Of a stretch of DNA of 58,634 nucleotides, positions 16,617-24,999 are shown piece by piece; position 1 is the stretch's first letter, and each line of letters opens with the position of its first letter. The DNA is taken from NCBI GenBank assembly GCA_016892645.1, contig JAFEMX010000020.1, positions 1 to 58,634 on the forward strand, in the 5' to 3' direction. The translations under genes were made by a program, and so were the position numbers. The notes below the pieces were generated by a model. It was not told the DNA's origin, searched no databases, and saw only the letters and a program-made list of their open reading frames with translations. Origin of the DNA: Micrococcaceae bacterium RIT 802 (GTDB taxonomy: Bacteria; Actinomycetota; Actinomycetes; Actinomycetales; Micrococcaceae).

Positions 16617-17933
16617 TCAGCGCCGGGCGGGCAGGACGAACTTGTCGGGTGCGTCCTCGATCGGGCCGCCCATCGGGTCGTCATCGCCCTCGGCCCGGAC
16701 CAGGTCCCGGTCCGGGTGCCGGATGTCGCCGATGATGCGCACGCAGATATAGATGACCATGCCCATGTGGGCCGCGATGCCGGTGCCGTAGGCGATCTCG
16801 ATCCAGGGATTGCCGGCGCCGAACGTGCCGTCGCCGACGATCTCGGCGCTCATCAGCCACACGGCGGCCCAGTGGTAGGCCTCGAGCAGCTGCCAGAGCA
16901 GGAATTCGCGCCAGCGCGGCCGGGCGAGGATGTACAGCGGGATGAGCCACATGACGAACTGCGGGGAGTAGACCTTGTTGAAGATGATGAACGCGGCGAT
17001 GATCAAAAACGCCAGCTGGGCCATCCGGGGGCGCCGCTTGGCGGACAGGGCCAGGTAGGCGATGCCCAGGCAGGCCAGCGCGAAGCAGGCGTTGGAGAGC
17101 ATCGAGAAGCCCTTGCCGTCCAGCCCGGTCCAGGTGAACGCCAGCCACATCGAGGAGAAGCTGATCGGGCGTTCGGAGGAGAACGTGTAGAAGCGGGACC
17201 ACTCGTCGAACGCGGTGAGCATGAACGGGACGTTGACCACCAGCCAGGCAACGACGGCGGCTGCCAGGGATTTCCAGAACGCGGCCATGCGCCCGGAGCG
17301 CCAGCACAGCACCAGGATCGCCCCGAAGAGGAAGAACGGGTAGAGCTTCGCGGCGGCGCCCAGGCCCAGCAGCACGCCGGCGAGGTAGATGCGCTTCCGG
17401 GAGAACGCCAGCATGCCCACGGTGGCGAACATGACGGCCCAGAGGTCCCAGTTCAGCTGGCTGGTCAGGATGATCCCCGGGGCCAGGGCCACCAGCAGGG
17501 CGTCGCGGCTGCGCTTGCGGGCGCTGTAGGCGACGGCGACCACGATGATCGCCCAGCAGATGAAGGAGCCCAGCGAGTTGATGTCGAAGTAGGCCAGCTG
17601 GCGTTCGGGACTGAAGCCGATGCCCGGGACCAGGAACGCGGTCACCCCGGCGATGACGGCCAGCAGCGCCGGGTACTCCAGCGCCTGGTCCTGCGGCAGG
17701 CCGGTGTAGAACGGGAAGAGCTTGTCGGCCAGCCCGCGGGTGCCGAACAGCTGGGCGAAGTCCGAATAGCACATGTGGATGTGCTGGTCGGCGCCGGACC
17801 AGCCGTTGACGCGGCACCACTGCTTGGTCAGCACGGCCAGGATGGCGCCGATGACGGTGGCCACCAGCAGCCACCCGATGACCGGGCGGGTGGCCTCGCG
17901 TGCGGTGCGCAGGGTGTTCAGCGGTGAAGTCAC
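16617..17933 (-). CDS. GT87/DUF2029-like GT-C glycosyltransferase
   Basis: 438 aa with about ten transmembrane segments. The loop '…CYSDFAQLFGTRGLADKLFPFYTGLPQDQALEYPALLAVIAG' is typical of GT87-type polyprenyl-phosphate-sugar-dependent transferases, with an acidic residue in the first periplasmic loop and 'EYPAL'. 'KLYPFFLFG' and 'VYSPQFVMWLIPL' are further family elements. GTG start 17933 overlaps the TGA of the upstream gene (GTGA), so translation is coupled. Last gene of a three-gene operon with two MptB-like enzymes. Expected to add mannose or another hexose to a membrane-linked glycan outside the cell membrane. Confidence 0.82.
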   Translation of the reverse strand: MTSPLNTLRTAREATRPVIGWLLVATVIGAILAVLTKQWCRVNGWSGADQHIHMCYSDFAQLFGTRGLADKLFPFYTGLPQDQALEYPALLAVIAGVTAFLVPGIGFSPERQLAYFDINSLGSFICWAIIVVAVAYSARKRSRDALLVALAPGIILTSQLNWDLWAVMFATVGMLAFSRKRIYLAGVLLGLGAAAKLYPFFLFGAILVLCWRSGRMAAFWKSLAAAVVAWLVVNVPFMLTAFDEWSRFYTFSSERPISFSSMWLAFTWTGLDGKGFSMLSNACFALACLGIAYLALSAKRRPRMAQLAFLIIAAFIIFNKVYSPQFVMWLIPLYILARPRWREFLLWQLLEAYHWAAVWLMSAEIVGDGTFGAGNPWIEIAYGTGIAAHMGMVIYICVRIIGDIRHPDRDLVRAEGDDDPMGGPIEDAPDKFVLPARR

Positions 17934-19537
17934 GACTCGGTGGCCTCGTTTCTGTTCTCGGTGGGATCGGGGCCGGGGCCCCGGGTGAAGAGTGCTGAGG
18001 TGCGGGGATCGGAGAAGACCAGGTATCCCAGGTAGAGCAGGCCGATGCCGGCGGCCAGCAACCGGACCCAGAGCAGGCTGATCCACTGGGCGACGCTGAG
18101 CTGGTCGACCACGCCGACGAGCACCAGGAGCATGCTCAGCAGGTACCAGAAGCGGACCCAGCCGCCGGTGTAGACGCGGGAGGCGGCGAAGAGCGGGATC
18201 AGCCACAGCACGTACCAGGACTGGATGATGGGGGCCAGCACGATGGTCGCCAGCAGCGCGAACGCGCAGTACAGCACCGGCGAGGTCGCCGGGCGGCGGA
18301 ACGCCAGCCAGATGGCAAAGCCCAGCGCGACGGCCTTGAAGATCGTGTAGACGAGGTCGGCGGTCGCTTCGAGGTCGCCTCCGGCCCGTTCGGCCAGCCA
18401 GCCGACGCCGAGCCCGAGCAGGCCCACCGGGGCGTACGGGAAGGCAGCGGATCCGGCGGTGGCCATGGCCTTGATCCAGCCGAACCAGAGCCCGGACACC
18501 CACCCGAAGAACGTCAGGGCGGCCCCCGAGACGACGGCGGTGTAGGCCCAGGCGCCGATCTTGCGTCCCAGCGTGGCGGTGGCCGGCAGCATGGCCAGTC
18601 CGATGAACGGCAGGGCCAGCACGACGATCGGCTTGATGGCGATCGCCCCGGTGACGGCCAGGATGCCGGCCAGCCGGCGTCCGCGGCGCACCCAGACGAA
18701 CCCTATGAGCAGTCCGCCCATCATCAGCGCGTCGTTGTGCGCGCCGCCGATCATGGTCAGCAGGAACAGCGGGTTGGCCAGCGAGATCCACACCGCCCAG
18801 GTGGGATCGGAGCCCAGCTGGCCGGCCAGCCGCGGAACCGCATACAGGCACAGCAGCACTCCGGCCACGGCCAGCAGCCGGAACAGCATGACCGCCGCCT
18901 CGGGGACGCCGCCGGTGATGAAGTAGACACCCTGGGACGCCAGCAGGAACAGGGGCCCGTACGGGGAGGCGGATTCGGCCCAGAGGCTGTCCGATCCCTG
19001 GGCGAACCAGCCGGGCAGCTGCGAGATCCAGTTCGAGTAGGGGCTCAGGCCGGCGTGCATCAACCGGCCCTGGCCCAGATAGGAGTAGACGTCGCGGCTG
19101 AAGATCGGGAACGCGAAGAGCAGGGGCGCGGACCAGAGCAGCACGGTGTTGCGCACCGTGGCCAGGGAGGCCGGGCTGTGCCGGCCGCCGCGCTGGCCGA
19201 AGCGCAGCCAGGCCCGGCACAGCACCATCGAGCCCAGCGCCAACAGGATGGTGCAGGCGATGACCCCCGCCGTCTCGACCCGCAACGGGTTCAGGATCGT
19301 GGTGCGCGCGAAGATCGAATCCTGGGTCTGCGCCAGCCATCCGACGCCCCAGGAGCCGACCATGATCATCAGCGAGGCGATGAACCCCTGGGCCATGGCG
19401 ACGCCGCGTTGGGCCTCGTCGCCACCGGCGAGCCGGTGCAGCAGCGGCATCTCCTCGATGCGGTGCCGCAGCCCGAGCATCGCCTCGGTCAGGGCGGCGG
19501 TCCTCGCCCGCGTGCGCCGGCGGTCAAGTGCGGGCAT
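17930..19537 (-). CDS. MptB-like polyprenol-phosphomannose-dependent mannosyltransferase
   Basis: 535 aa, about 12-13 transmembrane helices. Family motifs: 'FPIFSRDVYSYLGQGRLMHAGLSPYSNWISQLP' (catalytic acidic R-D in the first large loop), 'WAESASPYGPLFLLASQGVYFI', 'GGAHNDALMMGGLLIG' and 'APIIQSWYVLWLIPLFA'. MptB elongates the alpha-1,6-mannan core of lipomannan in actinobacteria. The ATG at 19537 directly follows the stop of the upstream paralogue (TGAATG). The N-terminal 50 residues are basic and cytoplasmic. Confidence 0.85.
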   Translation of the reverse strand: MPALDRRRTRARTAALTEAMLGLRHRIEEMPLLHRLAGGDEAQRGVAMAQGFIASLMIMVGSWGVGWLAQTQDSIFARTTILNPLRVETAGVIACTILLALGSMVLCRAWLRFGQRGGRHSPASLATVRNTVLLWSAPLLFAFPIFSRDVYSYLGQGRLMHAGLSPYSNWISQLPGWFAQGSDSLWAESASPYGPLFLLASQGVYFITGGVPEAAVMLFRLLAVAGVLLCLYAVPRLAGQLGSDPTWAVWISLANPLFLLTMIGGAHNDALMMGGLLIGFVWVRRGRRLAGILAVTGAIAIKPIVVLALPFIGLAMLPATATLGRKIGAWAYTAVVSGAALTFFGWVSGLWFGWIKAMATAGSAAFPYAPVGLLGLGVGWLAERAGGDLEATADLVYTIFKAVALGFAIWLAFRRPATSPVLYCAFALLATIVLAPIIQSWYVLWLIPLFAASRVYTGGWVRFWYLLSMLLVLVGVVDQLSVAQWISLLWVRLLAAGIGLLYLGYLVFSDPRTSALFTRGPGPDPTENRNEATES

Positions 19538-21196
19538 TCAGCTGGCTTCCTTGCGCCGGTTCAACCGCAGGCGCAGGTCGGACCAGGTCGTGCGCGCGGA
19601 GGCCCAGAAGCCCAGGAAGAGCCGTCGTGTCTTCGGGTCGAGGAGGGCCAGATAGGCCATGGCCGCCCAGGAGATGCCCGTGGAGAGGTGCTTGACCCAG
19701 GGGTCCAGGGCGTCGAGGAATTGCCAGATGAAGATCTGGTCGGCGGCGCCGAAGGCGACGAAGAACGCCACCGTGAAGTACACCCAGATGATCTGCCAGT
19801 CGTCGCGGATCCCGGTGGCGGCGAAGAAGGGCAACAGCCACAGCAGGTACCACGGTTGGATGATCGGGGACAGCACGACCAGCGCCGCGAAGGCCAGCGT
19901 CAGCCGCTGGACCAGGTGGGAGTGCCGCCCCCTGAACATCAGGAACAGCACGACGAGGACCGAGGCCACCCGGGCGACGACCTTCACGACGTCCAGCACC
20001 CAGTTCGATGGCAGGCCCAGCGCGTCGAAGGCCCCGCTGAAGAAGTTGGTGAACAGCCCCACCGGGGCGAAGAAGACGGTCCCCGTGCCGGTGCCGAGCA
20101 TGACCTTGAGCCAGCCGAAGCCGTAGCCGTTGGCCCACCCGATCACGGCCATGATCCCCAGGCACAGCGCCAGCGTGTAGGCCCAGTAGAGGAACTTCCG
20201 GGTCCAGGAGGAACCCGGCCCGGCCCACAGCAGCCCGATGAACGGCAGGATGACCATGGTGATCGGCTTGATGCCGATCGAGGCGGTGACCAGGACGACG
20301 CCGAGGATCCCGCGGCGGGTGGCGGCGTAGTAGGTTCCGGCGACGGCGAGGCCGACCATCAGCGCGTCGTTGTGGGCGCTGGCGATGAAGCTGATCAGGA
20401 ACAGCGGGTTCGACACCGTGATCCACAGCGCCTTCGCCCCGGAGACGCCGTGGAGCCCGGCCAGCTTGGGCACGTAGACCATGCAGACGATGACACCGGC
20501 GTAGGCGACCAGCCGGTAGAGGAACACCGAGGCGTCGGGCGAGGTCCCGGCGACGAGGTTGACCAGCCGCTCCAGGGTGAGGAACAGCGGCCCGTAGGGG
20601 GTTTCCGCCTCCGCCCAGGTGACGTCGGCGCCGAGCTGGAACCAGTTGGACAGCGTGGAGATGCCGTCCACGTAGGGGTCCTGCCCGGCGGTGACCAGCC
20701 GGCCCTGGCCGATGTAGGCGAAGACGTCGCGGCTGAAGATCGGCAGGGCGAGCAGCAGGGGCGCACCCCAGAGCCAGCACGCCTGCCGCACGACCCGCAG
20801 GGATCCCTCCGCCCAGCCGGCCAGCTCCTGGCCCAGCCGCAGCCAGGACCGGAACATGATCCAGCAGCCGACGGTCAGCACGACCGTGGCGGTGATGACG
20901 CCCCATTGTTCGGTGCGCACCGCGATGAGCAGCTGGTTGCGGTTCAGCGGCGAGACGCTGGCCAGCCAGCCGATGCCGTAGGAACCCAACAGCACCAGGA
21001 ACGCGCCGATGAATCCCTCGGCCAGGATCATCCGGGGCGCGCGATTGCGTGGACGGGTCCCCGCACCCGTCTCGACCCTGCTCATCGCCATCGGCTCGTT
21101 TCCGTTGATCGTGCGGCCCGCGCCGGCTCCCGTCCGCGGCCGTTGGAGACTGTGCAGGACCGGGATCCGGGGCCCGGGGCCCGCTGAAATACTCAC
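19538..21196 (-). CDS. MptB-like mannosyltransferase, second paralogue
   Basis: Up to 552 aa, with the same architecture as the downstream gene: 'LPIFSRDVFAYIGQGRLVTAGQDPYVDGISTL', 'WAEAETPYGPLFLTLERLVNLV', 'ASAHNDALMVGLAVAG' and 'SPIIQPWYLLWLLPFF'. The two share motifs but differ clearly elsewhere, so this is an old duplication and not an assembly repeat. The start is uncertain. GTG 21196 gives a 35-residue Pro/Gly/Arg-rich leader. ATG 21091 (MAMSRVE) after GGAAACGAG would give a shorter, more usual N-terminus. First gene of the operon. Confidence 0.83.
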   Translation of the reverse strand: MSISAGPGPRIPVLHSLQRPRTGAGAGRTINGNEPMAMSRVETGAGTRPRNRAPRMILAEGFIGAFLVLLGSYGIGWLASVSPLNRNQLLIAVRTEQWGVITATVVLTVGCWIMFRSWLRLGQELAGWAEGSLRVVRQACWLWGAPLLLALPIFSRDVFAYIGQGRLVTAGQDPYVDGISTLSNWFQLGADVTWAEAETPYGPLFLTLERLVNLVAGTSPDASVFLYRLVAYAGVIVCMVYVPKLAGLHGVSGAKALWITVSNPLFLISFIASAHNDALMVGLAVAGTYYAATRRGILGVVLVTASIGIKPITMVILPFIGLLWAGPGSSWTRKFLYWAYTLALCLGIMAVIGWANGYGFGWLKVMLGTGTGTVFFAPVGLFTNFFSGAFDALGLPSNWVLDVVKVVARVASVLVVLFLMFRGRHSHLVQRLTLAFAALVVLSPIIQPWYLLWLLPFFAATGIRDDWQIIWVYFTVAFFVAFGAADQIFIWQFLDALDPWVKHLSTGISWAAMAYLALLDPKTRRLFLGFWASARTTWSDLRLRLNRRKEAS

Positions 21197-21327
21197 CCGA
21201 TGTTAGCATCGTGGCCCCGCCACACCGCGGCACGACGCCGGTTCCCGCCGAACGCCCGCCCGTGGCCCTAGGCTGGTGGCAGCCTTGGCATCCGCCGGGC
21301 ATCGCGGTGCAACAGCAGGGGGATTCA

Positions 21328-21525
21328 GTGGGCCGGCATGCCTCGAGTGAGGGCAAGAACACGACCCGGCAGGGCGCCCTGCTGGGGTGGGGGCTCTTCG
21401 TCGCCGTGCTCGTGGTCGTCTGCTCCCCGCTGGTCGGGTTGAACGCCGTCGCCGCGGCCGTCGTCGGCGTCACGGCCGCCGTCGTGTTCGTCGTGCTCTA
21501 CTTCCTCAGCGGCGTTCCGCAGTAG
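21328..21525 (+). CDS. small two-helix membrane protein
   Basis: 65 aa from GTG 21328, with AGGGGG 6 nt upstream. The N-terminus is polar (VGRHASSEGKNTTRQ), then come two hydrophobic segments, 'GALLGWGLFVAVLVVVCSPL' and 'AAVVGVTAAVVFVVLYFLSG'. No family recognised. It sits alone between the glycosyltransferase operon (divergent) and orn. Confidence 0.55.
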   Translation: MGRHASSEGKNTTRQGALLGWGLFVAVLVVVCSPLVGLNAVAAAVVGVTAAVVFVVLYFLSGVPQ

Positions 21526-21562
21526 CTCCCGCGCCGCCCCCGCTCCCCCGGGCGGCATCCGG

Positions 21563-21568
21563 TAGATT
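21563..21568 (+). promoter_or_regulatory. -10 element for leaderless orn
   Basis: TAGATT, then GGCTTC (6 nt), then GTG 21575. No Shine-Dalgarno is visible. Confidence 0.5.
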
Positions 21569-21574
21569 GGCTTC

Positions 21575-22213
21575 GTGCCTATTTCAGCTGAAAACATTGT
21601 GTGGATCGATTGCGAGATGACCGGGCTGAGCCTGGAAGCCGACGCGTTGATCGAAGTTGCCGTCCTGGTCACCGACCCGGAACTGAACATCCTGGGCGAG
21701 GGCGTCGACGTCGTCATCAAACCCGAGGCGCAGGCGCTCGAGCAGATGAACGACTTCGTGCGCCAGATGCACACCTCCTCCGGCCTGCTCGAGGAGCTCG
21801 ACGCCGGGCTGGACCTGGACACGGCCACCGAGCAGGTCCTCGAGTACATCCGGGCGTGGGTCCCCGATCCGGGCAAGGCCCCGTTGGCCGGCAACACCAT
21901 CGGCACGGACCGCAACTTCCTGGCCCGCGACATGCCGGGCGTCGTCGACCACCTGCACTACCGGGTCATCGACGTCTCCACCATCAAGGAGCTCGCCCGC
22001 CGCTGGTACCCGCGCGCCTACTTCCAGTCCCCGGCGAAGACCGGCAACCACCGCGCGCTGGGCGACATCCGAGATTCGATCAACGAGCTGCGCTACTACC
22101 GCCAGGCCGTCATGGTCCCCGCCCCCGGTCCGGACAGCAAGACCGCCAAGGCCATCACGGCGGCCCTCGCCGCCGGGGATGCGGCCGCCGTGGAGGGCAC
22201 CACCGCCGGCTGA
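21575..22213 (+). CDS. orn: oligoribonuclease
   Basis: 212 aa, slightly longer than the usual 180-200 because of an Ala-rich tail. DEDDh 3'-5' exonuclease: 'WIDCEMTGL' (D-x-E), 'GNTIGTDRNFLARDMP' (second Asp), and 'KTGNHRALGDIRDSINELRYYR' (His and last Asp). It clears 2-5-nt RNAs, including pGpG from c-di-GMP turnover. The 'YRVIDVSTIKELARRWYP' stretch is diagnostic for Orn. GTG start, apparently leaderless. Confidence 0.95.
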   Translation: MPISAENIVWIDCEMTGLSLEADALIEVAVLVTDPELNILGEGVDVVIKPEAQALEQMNDFVRQMHTSSGLLEELDAGLDLDTATEQVLEYIRAWVPDPGKAPLAGNTIGTDRNFLARDMPGVVDHLHYRVIDVSTIKELARRWYPRAYFQSPAKTGNHRALGDIRDSINELRYYRQAVMVPAPGPDSKTAKAITAALAAGDAAAVEGTTAG

Positions 22214-22293
22214 ATGCCGGCGGGACGTGTTCCCCGCCACACTTCGCCGCGCTGGCTCCTCGGTGGCGCGCGGGCGCGCGAAAGTGTGTAAAC

Positions 22294-22299
22294 TAGTAT
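22294..22299 (+). promoter_or_regulatory. -10 element (TAGTAT) of tRNA-His
   Basis: TAGTAT lies 62 bp before the tRNA, in the AT-richer gap after orn. A clear -35 is not seen. Confidence 0.4.
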
Positions 22300-22361
22300 C
22301 CGTTGCCCGGACCTCCGGTAGGAATACCGAAGGGTGCGGGCACCGCGTTGAGAGACGCAAT

Positions 22362-22438
22362 GGTGGGTATAGCTCAGTTGGCAGAGCGTCTGGTTGTGGT
22401 CCAGAAGGTCGCGGGTTCAAGCCCCGTTACTCACCCCA
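22362..22438 (+). tRNA. tRNA-His (anticodon GUG)
   Basis: The acceptor stem starts at 22363 with the extra 5' G(-1) at 22362 that pairs with discriminator C73, the identity element for tRNA-His. The anticodon loop 'GGTTGTGGTCC' gives GUG, and the T arm has GGTTCAAGCC. CCA is encoded at 22436-22438. Confidence 0.94.
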
Positions 22439-22441
22439 GGC

Positions 22442-22473
22442 AGCCGCCCCGGATCCGTCCGGGGCGGCTTTTT
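22442..22473 (+). terminator. intrinsic terminator after tRNA-His
   Basis: Perfect 12-bp stem (AGCCGCCCCGGA at 22442-22453 with 22458-22469), 4-nt loop and a T5 run. The best canonical terminator in the window. Confidence 0.88.
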
Positions 22474-22514
22474 CGTTCGCCGTCACCATCCGTGCCGCAT
22501 CACAGGAGGCCCCG

Positions 22515-23087
22515 ATGCCCGTCCGCCCCGTCGTCGTCTACGGCGATCCAGCCTTGCATGCCCGTGCCGTCGAGGTCACCGACTTCGACGACGAGCTGCG
22601 CGCCCTGATCGCCGACATGTACGCGACCATGCACGCCGCCAACGGCGTCGGCCTCGCGGCACCGCAGATCGGCATCGGCCTGCGGATCTTCACCTACGCC
22701 ATGGAGAACGACGACGGAGTCCCCGCCGAGGGCGTGCTGGTGAACCCGCGCATCGTGCTCGGCAAGGTCTCGCAGGCCCAGCCGGATCCCGACGACGAGG
22801 CCGAGGGCTGCCTCTCGGCACCGGGCCTGTCCTTCCCGCTCAAGCGGGCCGAGTACGCCCGGGTCATGGGCTTCGACGGGGACGGCAACCCGCTGGACTT
22901 CGAGGCGACCGGCTGGTTCGCGCGGATGATGCAGCATGAATACGACCACCTCGACGGCTACCTCTACGTCGACAAGCTCAACGCCAAGTGGGCCAAGCGG
23001 TGGAAGAAGGCCATGAAGTCCCTCGAATGGGGCGTACCGGGCAATTCCTGGATGCCGGGCGTCGACCCGGACCCGTTCGGGCACTGA
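22515..23087 (+). CDS. def: peptide deformylase
   Basis: 190 aa. All three metal-site motifs are present: 'GVGLAAPQIG', 'EGCLSAPG' (Cys ligand) and 'MMQHEYDHLDGYL' (two His plus catalytic Glu). Removes the formyl group from nascent N-termini. AGGAGG precedes ATG 22515. The C-terminal extension '…KWKKAMKSLEWGVPGNSWMPGVDPDPFGH' is common in actinobacterial Def. Confidence 0.95.
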   Translation: MPVRPVVVYGDPALHARAVEVTDFDDELRALIADMYATMHAANGVGLAAPQIGIGLRIFTYAMENDDGVPAEGVLVNPRIVLGKVSQAQPDPDDEAEGCLSAPGLSFPLKRAEYARVMGFDGDGNPLDFEATGWFARMMQHEYDHLDGYLYVDKLNAKWAKRWKKAMKSLEWGVPGNSWMPGVDPDPFGH

Positions 23088-23102
23088 TCCCGGCAGTCGG
23101 CA

Positions 23103-23633
23103 CTAGCTGTTGGCCTCGATCACGGCTTCCAGGTCATCGATGTACTGGGCCTGTCCGAGGTCGTTGGCCACCACAGTGATGCCGCGTGATGGCAGAGTGA
23201 CTGCATATTGCCATCGGGCAGCGGCGCTATTCCGCGCTTGAGGATTGCGCGGCCCTCTCGTGGGTCCTGCTGTGGTGCGCCGGAAGCATGCCGCCACTTC
23301 TTCATCTGGTGACCCCAGCCCATCGTGGGCTCCCCTGTCGTTGGTTTCATCATCCCTCTCGTCTCCGGCCGCGTCCACGTCCGGATTTCTCTCCGTCTCG
23401 CTTGATTGGAGCTCACCGATCGCGTCCCCCTGTTGATTGCTGGCGATGGCCCTCAGCATGAGCGGGTCCTCGTCAGTTCGCAGCTTGAACGTCGAAACAG
23501 CCTCCAGTGCTGCGCCGCCAATCCGCCGGCCGTGGGGATCCCCGGACAGCAGGGTATCCGTTGCCCACGGGAGACGTTCCCGCCAGGCTTGGCGACGGTC
23601 AGTTCTGGGAGGACGCCGCGGGTACCAAACCAC
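23103..23633 (-). CDS. unrecognised reading frame in an AT-richer stretch
   Basis: Up to 176 aa. The stretch around 'TLLSGDPHGRRIGGAALEAVSTFKLRTDEDPLMLRAIASNQQG' and the C-terminus 'SRGITVVANDLGQAQYIDDLEAVIEANS' read like protein. The middle is charged, low complexity (ETERNPDVDAAGDERDDETND). No family, clear start or ribosome site seen. The region 23088-23795 has lower GC than its neighbours and is otherwise empty, so this may be a small imported gene or a remnant. Confidence 0.25.
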   Translation of the reverse strand: MVWYPRRPPRTDRRQAWRERLPWATDTLLSGDPHGRRIGGAALEAVSTFKLRTDEDPLMLRAIASNQQGDAIGELQSSETERNPDVDAAGDERDDETNDRGAHDGLGSPDEEVAACFRRTTAGPTRGPRNPQARNSAAARWQYAVTLPSRGITVVANDLGQAQYIDDLEAVIEANS

Positions 23634-23795
23634 TGGTGGATTACCCCCGGGTTGCGCTGTCGCAGACTATTCGACGTTCAGACGCTGGTCCGTCGGTCCT
23701 TTGGACTTCATGTCGGGACGCAGACAGGAGAGGGAGCCGGCAGTAGTCTTGCCTCAGCTCCCGAGACCACTCGCACTTCAGGGAAGAGCAGCAGG

Positions 23796-24383
23796 ATGAG
23801 ATCCCTTCGATACTCGATCAACGTCACGCTTGACGGCTGCGTCCACCACGAGGCCGGGTCCCCGCCGGACGAGGAGTCGATGCGCTACTGGGCTACCGAA
23901 ATGGCGCGAGCCGATGCCCTGCTCTTCGGCCGGGTGACCTACGAGATGATGGAATCGGCGTGGCGGAAGCCGATCACGGGCACCTGGCCCGACTGGATGG
24001 AAGAGTGGGAGATTCCGTTCGCCGAGACCATCGACCGGGCAAAGAAGTACGTCGTCTCGAGCACGCTGAGCCGGGCCGATTGGAATGCCGAGCTGGTGCA
24101 AGGCGACGTGGGGCCAGCGGTCCAGCGACTCAAGCAGGAGCCAGGCGAGGGCCTATGGGTCGGCGGAGTGACGCTCCCCCTGGCGTTGGCCGATCTGGGA
24201 CTGATCGACGAGTACGAGTTCCTGGTGCAGCCGGTCGTCGCCGGACACGGGCCGACTTTGTTGGCCGGTCTGCGCGATCGCATCCAGCTGGCGGTGGTGG
24301 GTCGCCACGAGTTCCGGTCGGGGGCTGTTGCCCTGCGTTATCGCCCAGCAGCTGACGGCTTCAGCGCAGGACGGCTTCCATGA
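23796..24383 (+). CDS. dihydrofolate-reductase-like (RibD C-terminal domain) protein
   Basis: 195 aa. Pattern of the RibD_C/YyaP group: 'LRYSINVTLDGCVHH', 'ARADALLFGRVTYEMMESAW', 'KKYVVSSTLSRADWN', 'GEGLWVGGVTLPLALADLGLIDEYEFLVQPVVAGHGPTLL'. These are NADPH-dependent reductase folds of mostly unknown substrate, common as single genes in actinobacteria. ATG 23796 after a purine-rich leader. Its 3' end overlaps the convergent GNAT gene by 23 bp. Confidence 0.82.
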   Translation: MRSLRYSINVTLDGCVHHEAGSPPDEESMRYWATEMARADALLFGRVTYEMMESAWRKPITGTWPDWMEEWEIPFAETIDRAKKYVVSSTLSRADWNAELVQGDVGPAVQRLKQEPGEGLWVGGVTLPLALADLGLIDEYEFLVQPVVAGHGPTLLAGLRDRIQLAVVGRHEFRSGAVALRYRPAADGFSAGRLP

Positions 24384-24867
24384 GCATGCGCCTTCCCCAA
24401 GCTGGCAGTCCCAGCCGCTCCTCGACGGCGGCGAGTTCGCGATGGAACTCCGTACGCGACTCGACTTCCACGAACCCGCGCTTCGCATAGAACGGCGCGT
24501 TCCACGGGATATCCGCATAGGTCCGCAGCGTCAGCGTCCGGTGGCCACGATTGCGGGCCTCGACCTTTGCCGCATCCACGAGCCGGCCGCCGTGGCCACG
24601 TCGACCATGGTCGACGCGCACTGCCAGCTGCTCCAAGTGGGCCAGCGGGCCGTGGGTGATGACGTGCACGAAGCCGATGACCCCCTGCTGCTCCCCACCT
24701 TCCAGAACCAACAGGAACCCCGGTTCCGCGGCCCGCGACGCCCCCGTTGGGGCGGGCTCCCACCGTGCAGGCGAGAACCGGTCGATCAGCAGCTGGTCGG
24801 CATCGTTCTCCACCTGTTCGATGGCTTGATGGTCTGCCGGAGTTGCCGGCCGAATGCCTACGGTCAT
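24361..24867 (-). CDS. GNAT family N-acetyltransferase
   Basis: 168 aa from ATG 24867 (MTVGIRPATPADHQAIE). GNAT motif A: 'LEQLAVRVDHGRRGHGGRLVDAAKVEARNRGH' with the Q/R-x-x-G-x-G/A acetyl-CoA loop (R-R-G-H-G-G). Motif B: 'NAPFYAKRGFVEV'. Transfers acetyl from acetyl-CoA to an amine; substrate unknown. Overlaps the convergent RibD-like gene tail to tail. Confidence 0.85.
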   Translation of the reverse strand: MTVGIRPATPADHQAIEQVENDADQLLIDRFSPARWEPAPTGASRAAEPGFLLVLEGGEQQGVIGFVHVITHGPLAHLEQLAVRVDHGRRGHGGRLVDAAKVEARNRGHRTLTLRTYADIPWNAPFYAKRGFVEVESRTEFHRELAAVEERLGLPAWGRRMLMEAVLR

Positions 24868-24945
24868 GCAGTGATTCTCCCATCCGGGATCAAGGCACGC
24901 CCCGCCCGAGAAGGTCGGCACCGCCGTCGTTCCCGGTCAAGACAG

Positions 24946-24983
24946 CAGTGGGCGGCCACCCCTCACGGGATGGCCGCCCACTG
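24946..24983. terminator. terminator downstream of GAPDH
   Basis: Perfect 13-bp stem (24946-24958 with 24971-24983) and 12-nt loop, 16 bp beyond the GAPDH stop on the minus strand. Confidence 0.7.
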
Positions 24984-24999
24984 TTGTTGCCGGTGGAGC

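Noticed and set aside
18737-21187. 816-codon plus-strand open frame opposite the MptB-like genes
   Set aside because: Gln/Gly/Arg/His-rich antisense of membrane-protein genes; no domain, no start signal.
17930-21196. MptB-like pair considered as an assembly duplication
   Set aside because: Motifs are shared but overall sequences differ widely; the junctions are natural stop/start overlaps.
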